DNA of 64,000 bases from Nitrospirales bacterium (GCA_021604145.1 BQIX01000001.1:62001-126000), one strand, 5' to 3'; counted from the first letter of the stretch, positions 51,266 to 61,593 are shown. A program made the numbers and translations. The notes: generated by a model from the letters alone, not told the origin.

Positions 51266-51711
51266 CTATAGTTTTTTAACTTTTCATCAGTACATATGAT
51301 CTGACGCCTGCAGGCTAGTCCGTTGAGTGAACGCCTCTCATGCTGGGCGGGCTTGTTTGAGCGCAGCGAGTTAGCCCGCCCCACCAACCGGGGTTCAGCT
51401 CATCCGATGAGCCTGGCCTGGGCGTTCATGGTTTTGGGTCCTTTTGCCGAACCAAAAGGGCCTCGGCCGCCGGGACGAACCCCGGCAGGGAGTCAAAACT
51501 GAGACGACAAAGAACATAGGCAATGAACGGTGGAGTGAGCCGTGGGCTGGAGCCACATGTCCTCTGACGCAATCGCCTCCCCAAAGGCTCTCGCGGAACC
51601 ACAGAGCTTCCAGCCGAATCACCACCACTCACACAACGCGAGGACACACTTCATACAGACGGAAGGGCATGACACGGCTATACGTCTTAATGAAAAGTTA
51701 AAAAACTATAG
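51266..51711 (+). mobile_element. MITE-like non-autonomous element, 446 bp, perfect 22-bp terminal inverted repeats
   Basis: Left end CTATAGTTTTTTAACTTTTCAT (51266-51287), right end ATGAAAAGTTAAAAAACTATAG (51690-51711), exact reverse complements; ~348 bp shared with 16175-16520; no transposase. Confidence 0.8.
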
Positions 51712-51761
51712 CGGATGAGGAGGCATGCCGCACGCAAGATAGGACTTTCCCGGTAACACAA

Positions 51762-52316
51762 ATGACCCTTCCTGATTATATCAAACCGGATTTAGATATT
51801 TTGTTTGTTGGTATTAATCCCGGCACACAATCTGCGAAGGTCGGCCATCATTATGCCGGCCATTCCAATAGATTTTGGAAGCTGCTGAATGAGGCGAGCT
51901 TTGTTCCGTATCCTGTTACCTATCATGATGATTGGCGTTTGCCAGAGTGGGGATTAGGACTCACCAACATTGTTGCTCGTACAACCTCGGGCAGTGGTGA
52001 TCTGAAAAAGGGGGAATATGCCGAGGGGCGGGCGCTCTTCCTTGAAAAAGTGTGCCGATACCGCCCTCGTATTATTGCGCTACTTGGCGTTACGCTTTAT
52101 CCTGTGATGTTTCCGCATCATGCGTATTCTGAGTCTCGTCAAACACGTACGTCTTCCAGGTCTCGAATGGGTTTTATTCCTGAATTGTTGGAAGGCGCGC
52201 AGGTGATGGTACTTCCCAACCCGAGCGGTCGTAATGCGCATTACTCGTATCATGACATGTTACAGATTTTTTTAGAGCTGAATCGCGTACGAAAGGAAAT
52301 ATCTGCTCGCAGCTGA
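51762..52316 (+). CDS. mug: G/U mismatch-specific uracil-DNA glycosylase (MUG/TDG family)
   Basis: DLDILFVGINPGTQSAKVGHHYAGHSNRFWKLLNEAS; VMVLPNPSGRNAHYSY. Confidence 0.9.
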   Translation: MTLPDYIKPDLDILFVGINPGTQSAKVGHHYAGHSNRFWKLLNEASFVPYPVTYHDDWRLPEWGLGLTNIVARTTSGSGDLKKGEYAEGRALFLEKVCRYRPRIIALLGVTLYPVMFPHHAYSESRQTRTSSRSRMGFIPELLEGAQVMVLPNPSGRNAHYSYHDMLQIFLELNRVRKEISARS

Positions 52317-52360
52317 AAAGCTGAAGGCCTGTTGCATTGTTTCGTCACAAGGGGTGTAAG

Positions 52361-53383
52361 ATGACTTTTTGGAAAAGGTTTGTATGGCTTTTCGCCATGG
52401 CGTGGGTGTGCATCTCACTGGATGGGGTTGGAGGGGAGGCGTGGTCATCTGAATTGCATGACGCGGTTGAAGCAGCCAAGCATGCCACGGTTGGTGTCTT
52501 GCGCCATAATTCGGATTCGGATGAGGCGCCTCATCAATCTGTGCAATCACAGTTTGCGATCCGTGGTTCAGGGGTTCATCTTGGCGAAGGGTATATCCTG
52601 ACAGCGCGACATGCCGTGGAACGAACACGTGGTGGCAAGCTTGAGATTCCACAAGTAATTCATGTGCTCACTGATGGGCTTGCAGAGTTATCTGCACATT
52701 TAATCGGCGTGAATCGGTTTCTCGATGTGGCATTGTATCAACTTGATGAGAATTCGAATGCAGGTGAGCTTCCCTTTGTGTCATTTACGAAAGAGGCTGT
52801 ACGTCAAGGCGATGAAGTGTTTACCGTTGGGTATCCACTTGGATGGGGCCCAGCCTTGTCCTTTGGACGTTTGGGGAATCCTCGAACCTTTTTGCCCACG
52901 GCGCAATCACGCCTATTACAGGTCGACCTATCAGCTTGTAGTGGAAATTCCGGAGGAGGGTTGTTCGGGACGGATGGTCGTCTCATTGGTCTGATTCATG
53001 CCATTATTCAAACACAAACCGAAAGCCAGGAGCGACGGTGTAGCCGGTTTGCCTTTGCGATTCCCGGTCCCTTGATTGAGAAAATTCTGACCACGTTAAA
53101 GGCTGGCGAGTCCTATGTATTTCCTAGACTGGGTATTCGTATGACGGTCATGAAAGTTGACCGGCAATGGAGAGTGGCTGTTGCTCAGGCGAAAGGTCCT
53201 GCACGAAAAGCTGGGGTGAAGAAGCACGATGTGTTGTTAGCCATTGATAATAGGTCTATTGCGTCGGCGGCAGAATTGAAAAGTTATTTAATCGAACATA
53301 CGGTTCCTGGACAGGTCATAGAGCTGCGTGTTCTTCGTAAGAATGCAGAAAAGGTTCTGCAGGTCACGTTGGGAGAATCATAA
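52361..53383 (+). CDS. S1C trypsin-like serine protease with PDZ domain (HtrA/Deg-like)
   Basis: YILTARHAVER (His), FLDVALYQL (Asp), SACSGNSGGGLFG (Ser); C-terminal AGVKKHDVLLAIDNRSIASAAELKSYL (PDZ). Confidence 0.9.
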   Translation: MTFWKRFVWLFAMAWVCISLDGVGGEAWSSELHDAVEAAKHATVGVLRHNSDSDEAPHQSVQSQFAIRGSGVHLGEGYILTARHAVERTRGGKLEIPQVIHVLTDGLAELSAHLIGVNRFLDVALYQLDENSNAGELPFVSFTKEAVRQGDEVFTVGYPLGWGPALSFGRLGNPRTFLPTAQSRLLQVDLSACSGNSGGGLFGTDGRLIGLIHAIIQTQTESQERRCSRFAFAIPGPLIEKILTTLKAGESYVFPRLGIRMTVMKVDRQWRVAVAQAKGPARKAGVKKHDVLLAIDNRSIASAAELKSYLIEHTVPGQVIELRVLRKNAEKVLQVTLGES

Positions 53384-53386
53384 TAT

Positions 53387-53728
53387 CTAGTGTAGATTCT
53401 GAATGAATGCCTGCATTTCTGGAACAAGATCACCGCCTCCATTTGAACGGCCTGATGTGGCTGCAGTTATTCCTGCCGTGAGTACTGTTTTGGCTTCATC
53501 ATGTTTTCCGAGTTTTCCCAATACCTGTCCTAATATCCAGTGAGAGGAAACATGGATAGGGTCAAGCTCAATGGCGACTCTGAGGTTTTCCGCCGCTTCT
53601 TCTAGATTTCCACCTTCTTCATATATTTTCTTGCCGAGGCCATAGCGCCCCAAAAAGCCTTTTGGGCTTTTCTCAACCATCTGTCGAAATGTCTCAATGT
53701 CCATGTGATCCTCCGTTTGCTTGTTCAT
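53387..53728 (-). CDS. Tetratricopeptide repeat protein
   Basis: GRYGLGKKIYEEGGNLEEAAENLRVAIELDPIHVSSHWILGQVLGKLGKHDEAKTVLTAGI. Confidence 0.85.
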   Translation of the reverse strand: MNKQTEDHMDIETFRQMVEKSPKGFLGRYGLGKKIYEEGGNLEEAAENLRVAIELDPIHVSSHWILGQVLGKLGKHDEAKTVLTAGITAATSGRSNGGGDLVPEMQAFIQNLH

Positions 53729-53797
53729 GCTCGCTTGAGTCTATCATCGTTTACTCTGTAGTGACGAGAAACATTGCCGCGCTCAGCGCTCAGACCG

Positions 53798-54811
53798 TCA
53801 GGCTTGTATTGAGTTATCTATACGTTCAAGGTGTGTCCGTACTATCTGCATATCAGAAGGGGCGTCGATTGTATATTCCGTGAACTTCCCTGATACCGGA
53901 TGCTGAAACCCAAGGGTATGTGCATGGAGCATAACTCGTGGGATAACAATGCCTACGATGCGACAGGCCTGTGTTCCTCCATAGAGAAAATCTCCGAGAA
54001 TGGGTGTACCGAGCGATGCAAGGTGGACGCGAAGTTGGTGGGTGCGGCCTGTGCGAGGGGAGAGCATGATGTGAGATGCCAAGGTCGGCCATTGCTGGAT
54101 GGCGCGGTATTCTGTGATGGCCGAACGAGGGGTGAGTGTCTGAGATGAGTGTTTTTTCGATTGGTACGTATCACGGCCAATCGCCAGATCGATCACGCCT
54201 TCCTTCTTCGTTGGAGTGTGTAAGGTTATGGCTTCGTAGTGGCGTGTGATGGTATGTGTTTCAAACTGTTTGGCAAGGGTACGATGGGCATTCCGGTTCT
54301 TTGCGATGACGAGAACTCCAGAGGTATCCTTGTCAAGGCGATGAACGATTCCAGGTGTCAGGGGCTCCTGATTGGTTGCTTGAAAATGGGATAACAGACC
54401 GTTGAGTAACGTTCCAGACCAATTTCCGGATGTTGGGTGCATGACGATGCCAGCAGGTTTATTCACCACGATAAGCGCCTCATCTTCGTGGAGAATGTCT
54501 AAGGCAATCGTCCTTCCCATAATTCTCAAGTCGCTTGCTTGCGGTTGATCCATGGTAATTCGATCGCCTGGTTTAATTTTTTGGCTTGGTTTCACAATAT
54601 GTGTGTTGACACGGATTCGCCCTTCCTCGATTAACCGTTGAAGCCTAGAGCGTGAAATCTCCGGTTGACGGTATACCAGAAACATGTCGAGACGTTTTCG
54701 TTTTTCTCTATTTGTAATCAGAAATTCGGTGATCATGGTCGAGTGGTGGTCTGTTGAGCGGTCATAGATAGGTACGAAATATTTGGTTAGGCGTTGAATA
54801 TCAGAATTCAT
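53798..54811 (-). CDS. RluA/RluD-family pseudouridine synthase with S4 domain
   Basis: EALIVVNKPAGIVMHPTSGNWSGTLLNGLLSH...PGIVHRLDKDTSGVLVIAKN; N-terminal S4-like SRSRLQRLIEEGRIRVN. Confidence 0.93.
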   Translation of the reverse strand: MNSDIQRLTKYFVPIYDRSTDHHSTMITEFLITNREKRKRLDMFLVYRQPEISRSRLQRLIEEGRIRVNTHIVKPSQKIKPGDRITMDQPQASDLRIMGRTIALDILHEDEALIVVNKPAGIVMHPTSGNWSGTLLNGLLSHFQATNQEPLTPGIVHRLDKDTSGVLVIAKNRNAHRTLAKQFETHTITRHYEAITLHTPTKKEGVIDLAIGRDTYQSKKHSSQTLTPRSAITEYRAIQQWPTLASHIMLSPRTGRTHQLRVHLASLGTPILGDFLYGGTQACRIVGIVIPRVMLHAHTLGFQHPVSGKFTEYTIDAPSDMQIVRTHLERIDNSIQA

Positions 54812-55004
54812 CTATTCATTCTGACAAGGGTATCATAGTGAATGCACCTATTCTGATGAAAGGGTTTTCAGTCGTGGCTTCTTCCTTCGATTTCCACGGC
54901 CGTCGTGTTTCGTTTGGAGCAACGGGGAGGAGAATGATGAATTCTCCTCCCGTCTACGACCGCTTCCTCTCTTTTTAATCCCAGGAATTCAGAAGTGAGA
55001 ATGT

Positions 55005-55355
55005 TTATTGGTTCGGGATTGTGGCTTCTTTCACCAGAGGGTCGATTATATAGTCTGGATATCCTTTTGTTTGAGGAAGGATGCCGGCTCCCTGATGGGT
55101 CAGGCTTTCTTCGCTTGGCGAGACATCTTGCGTCGATGATTCGTCATGTGACGCTGCCGCTTTGTTGAGCGCTTCAGTGCCTGTCCATATCTCTTTGCGT
55201 GGATCATTCGCCAGTGGCATGTTATTGACCGGGTCTCGCAAATCTGACATGGGGTGTCCTGGATGACTTGGCAACATAGCTGGGTTGGCCAAGGCAAGGG
55301 ACAGTGTGAATGCTGTACACATCGGAACAATGGTGAATGGTAGGAAGGCATGCAT
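55005..55355 (-). CDS. Small hypothetical exported protein
   Basis: MHAFLPFTIVPMCTAFTLSLALANPAML signal-like start at 55355; track start 55682 likely too long. Confidence 0.55.
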   Translation of the reverse strand: MHAFLPFTIVPMCTAFTLSLALANPAMLPSHPGHPMSDLRDPVNNMPLANDPRKEIWTGTEALNKAAASHDESSTQDVSPSEESLTHQGAGILPQTKGYPDYIIDPLVKEATIPNQ

Positions 55356-56122
55356 GGCGGGACCTCCTTTTATGCAACGTTTCTGGGAGAGAGGAATTGG
55401 TCGCAGGTGTTGTCTGTATCGTGATGGAGCAATCATGGGACCGTAGCTTTGTGAATGCAGGAAATATGAGACGTTGGTTCCGATTGGGGCGTCACTCATG
55501 ATTTCTTGTCGTTTCCCTATTGGAGGTTGTGTAAGGGGTTCGTGTGCTGAGTCATTCTCTTTCGTCATCCCCGTACTGCAAGTAGATTGGAGAAAGGGTA
55601 GGGATGGAAGGTTTGGGTTGATGGGGCTGAAAAGAGGTGGCCTTGTTCGTCGGGAGCGATGATGGCTTGTGCGTAGGCGCATACTGCTGAATCATCGAGT
55701 AGGCTTGATGCTTTTCGAAAGTGAGATGTAAATCGTTTTCTAACATGTCCAATGTCGTTTCTGCCCAGGATTCGCCCATTTTTTTCTTGTGAAACTCGCA
55801 TCTTTTGCATAGATAATTAATTTTTATTATTGTTTAATTATTATTAATTATTTTCTTGGTTCTGCGCAAGCCCCTTAGCGAGAGTGATGGGGGCGATTTG
55901 AAGAAAGTGAGGAAAATCAATAAGATAAGTTTGCAGGGGTGCATTTGACGTTATCTGGCGTGTTGACTGTTGTGAGGCATGTGAATAATGCGAGATTACT
56001 CCAGTAAGGCGTTCCTTACATGATTGAATCATGGCTTGACGTTGCCTTGAGTTGTGTGTCGGTATTTGACGCATCATCAAACTTTGATTATTACTTGTCA
56101 GTGCTGAGAAAGGAGGATACCG

Positions 56123-56551
56123 ATGGGGAAATGTTATAACTCGGTTGTCGTTGCTGCACCCTGTGAGGCTGTGTGGAAGGTACTACGGGGATTTCATGAT
56201 TTGTCATGGGCGGCTGGGGTGGTGACGCAGGTTGAGAAAGTTGGTGAATTGGATGGGGAGCAGGTTGGCGCAAAGCGCATTCTCAATGGCGCATTTCATG
56301 AAACCTTAGTGTCGATCGATGATCGTGAGCGTACCTTTATGTATCGCATTGATGATGGGCCAGGTCCGGTTTCGAAGGATGCGGTTAACAACTATATCGG
56401 GGCGGCGCGGGTCTTGCCGATTACGGAAAACAATACGGCTTTTGTGGAGTGGCAGTCGACGTACGATTCCCCGAATGATACGGCAGTTGGTGAACTCTGC
56501 AACCCCATTTATCAGGCGTTATTGGGTGCGCTTAAAAAACATTTTTCGTAA
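56123..56551 (+). CDS. SRPBCC (START-like) family protein
   Basis: GKCYNSVVVAAPCEAVWKVLRGFHDLSWAAGVVTQVEKVGELDGEQVGAKRILNGAFHETLVSIDD; GAGGAT before ATG. Confidence 0.85.
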   Translation: MGKCYNSVVVAAPCEAVWKVLRGFHDLSWAAGVVTQVEKVGELDGEQVGAKRILNGAFHETLVSIDDRERTFMYRIDDGPGPVSKDAVNNYIGAARVLPITENNTAFVEWQSTYDSPNDTAVGELCNPIYQALLGALKKHFS

Positions 56552-56601
56552 TAGAGATGATTGCGCACGACAGAGTGATGGATTGTCGTTTCCCTAAGAA
56601 A

Positions 56602-57279
56602 TTATTGAACTGAGGCGTGTTGAGTCGTGCGGATTGAGATATCTGGTAAGTTATTGGCTACGTCTTGATAGGTTTTGAAGTGTTCGAGGGTCAGAACGAC
56701 TTCGCGGAGGGGTTCAGCCCATATCTCCGGTAAATCCGCTTCACCTGGTGTCTTAATCGGGTAGGCTAATTGTTCCATTGGTGGACAGAAGGATGCATTG
56801 ACCCCATCTTTATTGCCTCGTGGATCAACACGATACCACCCGAATTCTTTTAAATAGACGGCGTTGAGTCCATGTAAGCAAAAAGGCGGTCTGTTGTCGT
56901 TGATCGTCAGTCGCTGATAGCAAAGCCCTGTCGGAATGCGATTCGCCCTGAGCAATGCGGCAAGTAGATGGCTTTTGGCATAACAATACCCTGTACCATG
57001 TGAGAGCACATCAGAGGCTTTGCAGGTCACAGGATCGAGGCCATGGTCCCAACTGTGTTTGATATCGTCGCGCACAAACTCGAAACAGGCTTTGGTCACA
57101 TCGAAAGAGGTCTGACAGTTCTTTGCTAATGCTTGCGCTTGAGAGAATACCGCTGGAGTTTCCCAATCGATATAGAGGCTCGATGTTAGATAGCGTTGTC
57201 TGTCTGTGGTTGCTTGTTGTAGCACTCTTTCACCTCTGAAGATTGGGGCTAATTCTTGAATACATCTGTGACACGTCAA
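56602..57279 (-). CDS. Transglutaminase-like domain protein
   Basis: FVRDDIKHSWDHGLDPVTCKASDVLSHGTGYCYAKSHLLAALLRANRIPTGLCYQRL...LHGLNAVYLKEFGWYRVDPRGN: Cys-His-Asp triad context. Confidence 0.9.
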   Translation of the reverse strand: MTCHRCIQELAPIFRGERVLQQATTDRQRYLTSSLYIDWETPAVFSQAQALAKNCQTSFDVTKACFEFVRDDIKHSWDHGLDPVTCKASDVLSHGTGYCYAKSHLLAALLRANRIPTGLCYQRLTINDNRPPFCLHGLNAVYLKEFGWYRVDPRGNKDGVNASFCPPMEQLAYPIKTPGEADLPEIWAEPLREVVLTLEHFKTYQDVANNLPDISIRTTQHASVQ

Positions 57280-57359
57280 CTATGTCGGACGATAAAGTAT
57301 AGAACATCTCGTAGGTTACTGTCTTGTCGTTTCGTTCGACGTCATGAAGAAAGGATTGG

Positions 57360-58286
57360 TTGATGATTGTCAGGCGGAGGCTTCCTTTTAAATGGTTTTT
57401 ACAAATCGATGGTTGGGCTGTCTTGTTTTATACGATATATGGCTATGGCGTTTGCCTTCTTCATTTAGAGTTCTTTTTTGAAAAACTGGCATTTCCTTTT
57501 ACCGGGATCAGTATATTTGGGACGGCTATTGCCATTTTACTCGCGTTTCGTAATAATTCCGCCTATGAGCGGTATTGGGAAGCTCGAACGGTATGGGGTG
57601 ATTTAACCAATTTTTCTAGAAATTTCGCATCACAAGTTCTTGTCTACATTCAAGCACCTCCAGGGAGTGAGGTCCAGTCTGAGCAAGTCGAGGCACTGCA
57701 TCGAGAGCTTATTTATCGGCACTTCGCATTTTTGCAGGCTTTGCGTTTACAACTGCGAGAAGGATACGCATCGAATGTCCTTTCTTCATTCATCACAAAT
57801 GCAGAGTTAGACCGCTTGGATAGTGTTGTCAATCGAGCCACACAGCTGAATCATTGGCAAGCGAAGCGATTGCAGGAACTGTTTGATGCTGGCTGGATTG
57901 CTCCGCGTGCCTACGTGTTGGGATTAATGGACTCTCTCAAGGAATTCTACGTTGCGCAGGGGAAATGTGAACGAATCAAGCATACCCCCTTACCTCGTCG
58001 GTATGGGTTTTTTACTAAGGTTTTTGTGTGGGTGTTTCTTCTACTTCTTCCCTTTTCATTGGTGCAACATTTGGGATGGGAAACATTGCCAATTTATGTG
58101 ATGTTGGCGTTTATGTTTACGGTTATGGAGCGAGTGGGATGCCGAACGGAAGACCCCTTTGATGGAAAAAACGAAGATGTTCCGATGAATACGATTTGCC
58201 GAAATATTGAGATTGATTTGCGGCAACAATTGGGTGAAACGTCTGTGCCGCCTCGTCTGGAACCCATTGATGGGGTACTCATGTAA
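57360..58286 (+). CDS. Bestrophin-like (UPF0187) anion channel family protein
   Basis: FTGISIFGTAIAILLAFRNNSAYERYWEARTVWGDLTNFSRNFASQVL; VGCRTEDPFDGKNEDVPMNTICRNIEIDLRQ. Confidence 0.93.
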   Translation: MMIVRRRLPFKWFLQIDGWAVLFYTIYGYGVCLLHLEFFFEKLAFPFTGISIFGTAIAILLAFRNNSAYERYWEARTVWGDLTNFSRNFASQVLVYIQAPPGSEVQSEQVEALHRELIYRHFAFLQALRLQLREGYASNVLSSFITNAELDRLDSVVNRATQLNHWQAKRLQELFDAGWIAPRAYVLGLMDSLKEFYVAQGKCERIKHTPLPRRYGFFTKVFVWVFLLLLPFSLVQHLGWETLPIYVMLAFMFTVMERVGCRTEDPFDGKNEDVPMNTICRNIEIDLRQQLGETSVPPRLEPIDGVLM

Positions 58287-58422
58287 TGGATGGTCAGAGT
58301 ATGTAAATACACGCTATTCTTCGCAGCTTGCTATGGGCTCGCTGAATCCAACATTATTCAGCGATAAATCCTATAAGAAGTGTTATCACGCTTCTCCTCT
58401 GCTCTCTACAAATGAAACATTT

Positions 58423-59673
58423 CTAGGTTGTTGGAAGATCTGGGTGTTCCAGGAACACGGAAGTTGGAAATTTTGCTCCAGTTTTGGTGTGACGAAGGGT
58501 GCGTTTGAGGACAAAGTCGAACAGAAGGGGATTGTAATTATAGATTTCATTGAGTGCTGCACGTTCTTGAGCGGTAATGTATCCGGCTGACTCAAGCGTT
58601 CGGGTTTGGATGACGATATTGACAGCTGGTAGGGGATAGTCACTGCCGTTAATGAGTTGTGGGTGAATAGCGCTATTGCCCAATATCTTATCGAGATGGT
58701 CTTTTCGATTGTCTTGCGTTAAGGCTGAAATATCAGCGAAGAGCAGACTTTGATATTTTGGGTTTTCTAGCATTTCGATGGCGAGATCAATGTAAGGGAC
58801 ACCTGGCTTACAGATAGCTGCATCTTCTTCGCTGCATTCGCCTAAGCTTGCGACGTGAGCCATGACCACTGTAACCCCTATATCTAAGGGTTTTTTCAAA
58901 AACAATGGATTGCCGAGATGCTGAAATTCTTCAGCTTCCGTGGCTTTTTCATCGCCGGTGTGCGAGATGAGCGTCATATTGTAATGGCGCATCACGCGAT
59001 AATAGGCTTCGAGTTGATCGTTCATACGTTCGGATGAGGGGTGAATGCCCATGGCGTTGGGAAGCCATTTGACAAAACGTACGCCCTGTTTGGCGTAGCG
59101 CGTTAAGGCGTCGATGGCATCATGTCGATAGGGATGAATCGAAAGAATGGGAAAGAAGATGTCAGGATTATTTTTGACCGTACTCATGACATAGGCATTG
59201 GGAACATGAAAGGTGCTGAGTTCTTTGATTGGCTGACCATCTTCATTGTGGAAATAATCAAAGGCCATGATTCCAAATTTTCCATGTTGCGGCATATATT
59301 CAATGAGGGTTTTGAGCCGTGTAAGATATTGGCTGTCAGCCTGTTCCTCATCCGTTATGGCCGAGGCGCTTTTATAGACTTGAAACTGAATATAATGAAT
59401 GAGTCCGCCGAATGGTGATTGCCACCCTTCATTCACATATGTGCCATTCAATTCTGTATTCATTCCGAGTAGATGGACATGGTAGTCACGGAGTTGTGCC
59501 GGATTGATTCCTTCGAATGCGTGTTTCATGAGGAGTTGCGCTTCGGCGCTTATTTCTTTCTGTAGATCTTGTGGTTCATGTTCAAATGCTCCACCAATGA
59601 GATTGCAGCTAAGAAATATTGTACTGAGCCCTAGTAGTACGAGTGTGACAATGAATGTCTTCATGTGAGTCAT
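58423..59673 (-). CDS. Amidohydrolase-like (TIM-barrel) lipoprotein
   Basis: LVLLGLSTIFLSCNLIGG lipobox; LRDYHVHLLGMNTE (HxH); GVRFVKWLPNAMGIHPSSERM; TLISHTGDE; LINGSDYPLPAV. Confidence 0.85.
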   Translation of the reverse strand: MTHMKTFIVTLVLLGLSTIFLSCNLIGGAFEHEPQDLQKEISAEAQLLMKHAFEGINPAQLRDYHVHLLGMNTELNGTYVNEGWQSPFGGLIHYIQFQVYKSASAITDEEQADSQYLTRLKTLIEYMPQHGKFGIMAFDYFHNEDGQPIKELSTFHVPNAYVMSTVKNNPDIFFPILSIHPYRHDAIDALTRYAKQGVRFVKWLPNAMGIHPSSERMNDQLEAYYRVMRHYNMTLISHTGDEKATEAEEFQHLGNPLFLKKPLDIGVTVVMAHVASLGECSEEDAAICKPGVPYIDLAIEMLENPKYQSLLFADISALTQDNRKDHLDKILGNSAIHPQLINGSDYPLPAVNIVIQTRTLESAGYITAQERAALNEIYNYNPLLFDFVLKRTLRHTKTGAKFPTSVFLEHPDLPTT

Positions 59674-59705
59674 GTGACAATAATTCTAAATATTGAAAGG
59701 TATGT

Positions 59706-60533
59706 TTACTCTGGGGAACGCCAACCTGACATTATGCAACGGTGTGCAATCAACGGGAGAAAGCTTTGAACGTCATTGGCAATAATCTGCATAAAGCTCT
59801 CTGCACGTTGTTGGTCGGTGAAGCACTCATAGATGTCATCAAGGAAGCCTCCTCGCAGTAGCGGGTGCCGGAGAAAGGCCTGTCCTGCTTCTGTCTCAAC
59901 TTCGAGAGGATATTCTTTAACCTGTACACGCTCCAATCCGATTTCTGTAAGCCACTGCTCGGCATCGTTCGCTGATGGCCGTTCTTCTCGGTATTCGGTG
60001 AAGGCTTGCTGTTCGCGGGCTAGTCTTTGCGTGACCATTTCCTGATCTACTCGTTTCCAGAGAGAGTCAAATGTGCCGAGGGAGGGGAATGTCAAAACCA
60101 ATTGCCCGCCAGGTTTGAGGAAATGGGTTAATTGTTCGAGGGCCTTCTTTCGATTCGGGCGAAAAAACATGAAGGATAAGTTTCCCGTAATGCGATCAAA
60201 TGTTCCAAGATCTGAAGGTAGATGTCGTATATCACCTTGCCGAAACTCGAGCCATGGATAATGCGGACCTTGGTAGGTGCGCGCACGCATGACTTGAGCT
60301 TCGCTCATATCCAGTCCAACGACGTTTCCTGTGTGTCCCACATGGTGGGCTAAATAAAACGTTGGTAACCCGCTACCGCATGCAATGTCTAATACCGTGA
60401 TACCCTGGGAGAGCTCTAAATGCGTGAGCAAACTTTCGGCAAATGGGGTAGACCAATAATCTTTCCGTGGCAATTCAGATAACCATGATGGTGGGGTGGG
60501 AAAGTGATGGGACTTCGGAGTTGGCATCATCAT
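59706..60533 (-). CDS. Class I SAM-dependent methyltransferase
   Basis: GITVLDIACGSGLPTFYLAHHVGHTGNVVGLDMSEAQVMRAR; LKPGGQLVLTFPSLG. Confidence 0.92.
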   Translation of the reverse strand: MMMPTPKSHHFPTPPSWLSELPRKDYWSTPFAESLLTHLELSQGITVLDIACGSGLPTFYLAHHVGHTGNVVGLDMSEAQVMRARTYQGPHYPWLEFRQGDIRHLPSDLGTFDRITGNLSFMFFRPNRKKALEQLTHFLKPGGQLVLTFPSLGTFDSLWKRVDQEMVTQRLAREQQAFTEYREERPSANDAEQWLTEIGLERVQVKEYPLEVETEAGQAFLRHPLLRGGFLDDIYECFTDQQRAESFMQIIANDVQSFLPLIAHRCIMSGWRSPE

Positions 60534-60812
60534 TGAGATGTCTTCTATGAATACCTTTGCCTATGGGACTCTATGGAGTTACTGGTGAACTGGTATGGCT
60601 GTTTCAATCATAGCGTTCCCACATCACTTTCCGCAGAGTTGAATGACGTACAATGTGCAGCTACACATGTCGTCTAAACACAAGGGCAGGAACGACTAGC
60701 GAGTCGTGGATTCATCTTATCGTAGGCTTTCCAGTGATGTCCACGAAACTCCCTAGTTCCACTAGTTCCGTTTCACGATCTGCGGCCGTATACACAAGGT
60801 CGCAGAGTCAGG

Positions 60813-61538
60813 TCAGGAGCGTGGTTGTAAATGCAGGACGCCTTGGTTGGTGTCGAGTGTGACGAGGAAGTGGTTGAGGAAGGACATGCCCAAAAGTCCA
60901 TCAATGCCTGTGTGACTATCAGGAAGGTCATGGATAGCGACCTCAACATCTTTGACTTGTGCTGTGCCGGCTTGCATGGATTGGACGGTACTCACATTGA
61001 CTTGTATGGGGCCTCCTGCAGTTTGAACCGTCGTTAATTGAGTCTGTGTACTTGCCATGAGTCCCAGGTCAAGCGCGACGTCTTGTGAGAGAACCGTCAT
61101 CGTTGCACCGGTGTCGAGGATAAGCCGTACATCTCTGGAATGATTTAATTGAACGGTGACTAGCAGTGAGCCGCCATAGGCTGTGACCGGAATGGTCGCC
61201 ATATCCGCTTCCTCACTATTCACATGGCGACCCTGCTCATCAATAAAAGGATATTCTGTGCTTTGTGTATTCGGCACTTGGGCATCCGGTTGTGTCAATA
61301 ATGACAGAGGCTCACGAGAAAGCTGCGCATGAGGACTTGTGGCTTGATTGGGTAATTCGGGTTCTTGAAATAAGACCGTGCAACGTTCTAGTTGTGCGGG
61401 ACTGTCTGTGAGAACGGTGACTCCAGATGAGTCTTCACAACGGTAGGTGGATGCAAACGTGGGGTTGAGCGTGGCTATCGAGAGCAGACTGATGATCGAA
61501 GCAATGCGAACAAGGGCCTTGGCTAGTTGCGTCTGCAT
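60813..61538 (-). CDS. Retropepsin-like aspartic protease, exported, with DUF4124-like N-terminus
   Basis: STYRCEDSSGVTVLTDSPAQLERC; VRLILDTGATMTVLSQDVALDLGL (DTGA); IDGLLGMSFLNHFLVTLDTNQGVLHL. Start could be 61610 or 61538. Confidence 0.85.
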   Translation of the reverse strand: MQTQLAKALVRIASIISLLSIATLNPTFASTYRCEDSSGVTVLTDSPAQLERCTVLFQEPELPNQATSPHAQLSREPLSLLTQPDAQVPNTQSTEYPFIDEQGRHVNSEEADMATIPVTAYGGSLLVTVQLNHSRDVRLILDTGATMTVLSQDVALDLGLMASTQTQLTTVQTAGGPIQVNVSTVQSMQAGTAQVKDVEVAIHDLPDSHTGIDGLLGMSFLNHFLVTLDTNQGVLHLQPRS

Positions 61539-61593
61539 GAGAAAGAGTGTCATGGGCAGTTGTGTGATAATGATAGGATGCGTGTGTTGAAGG

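Noticed and set aside
51444-51701. Small ORFs inside the MITE-like element (51395..51628 -, 51426..51647 -, 51444..51701 +, 16353..16586 +)
   Set aside because: The two copies differ by frame-breaking indels and the ORFs coincide with hairpin-forming repeats; not credible proteins.
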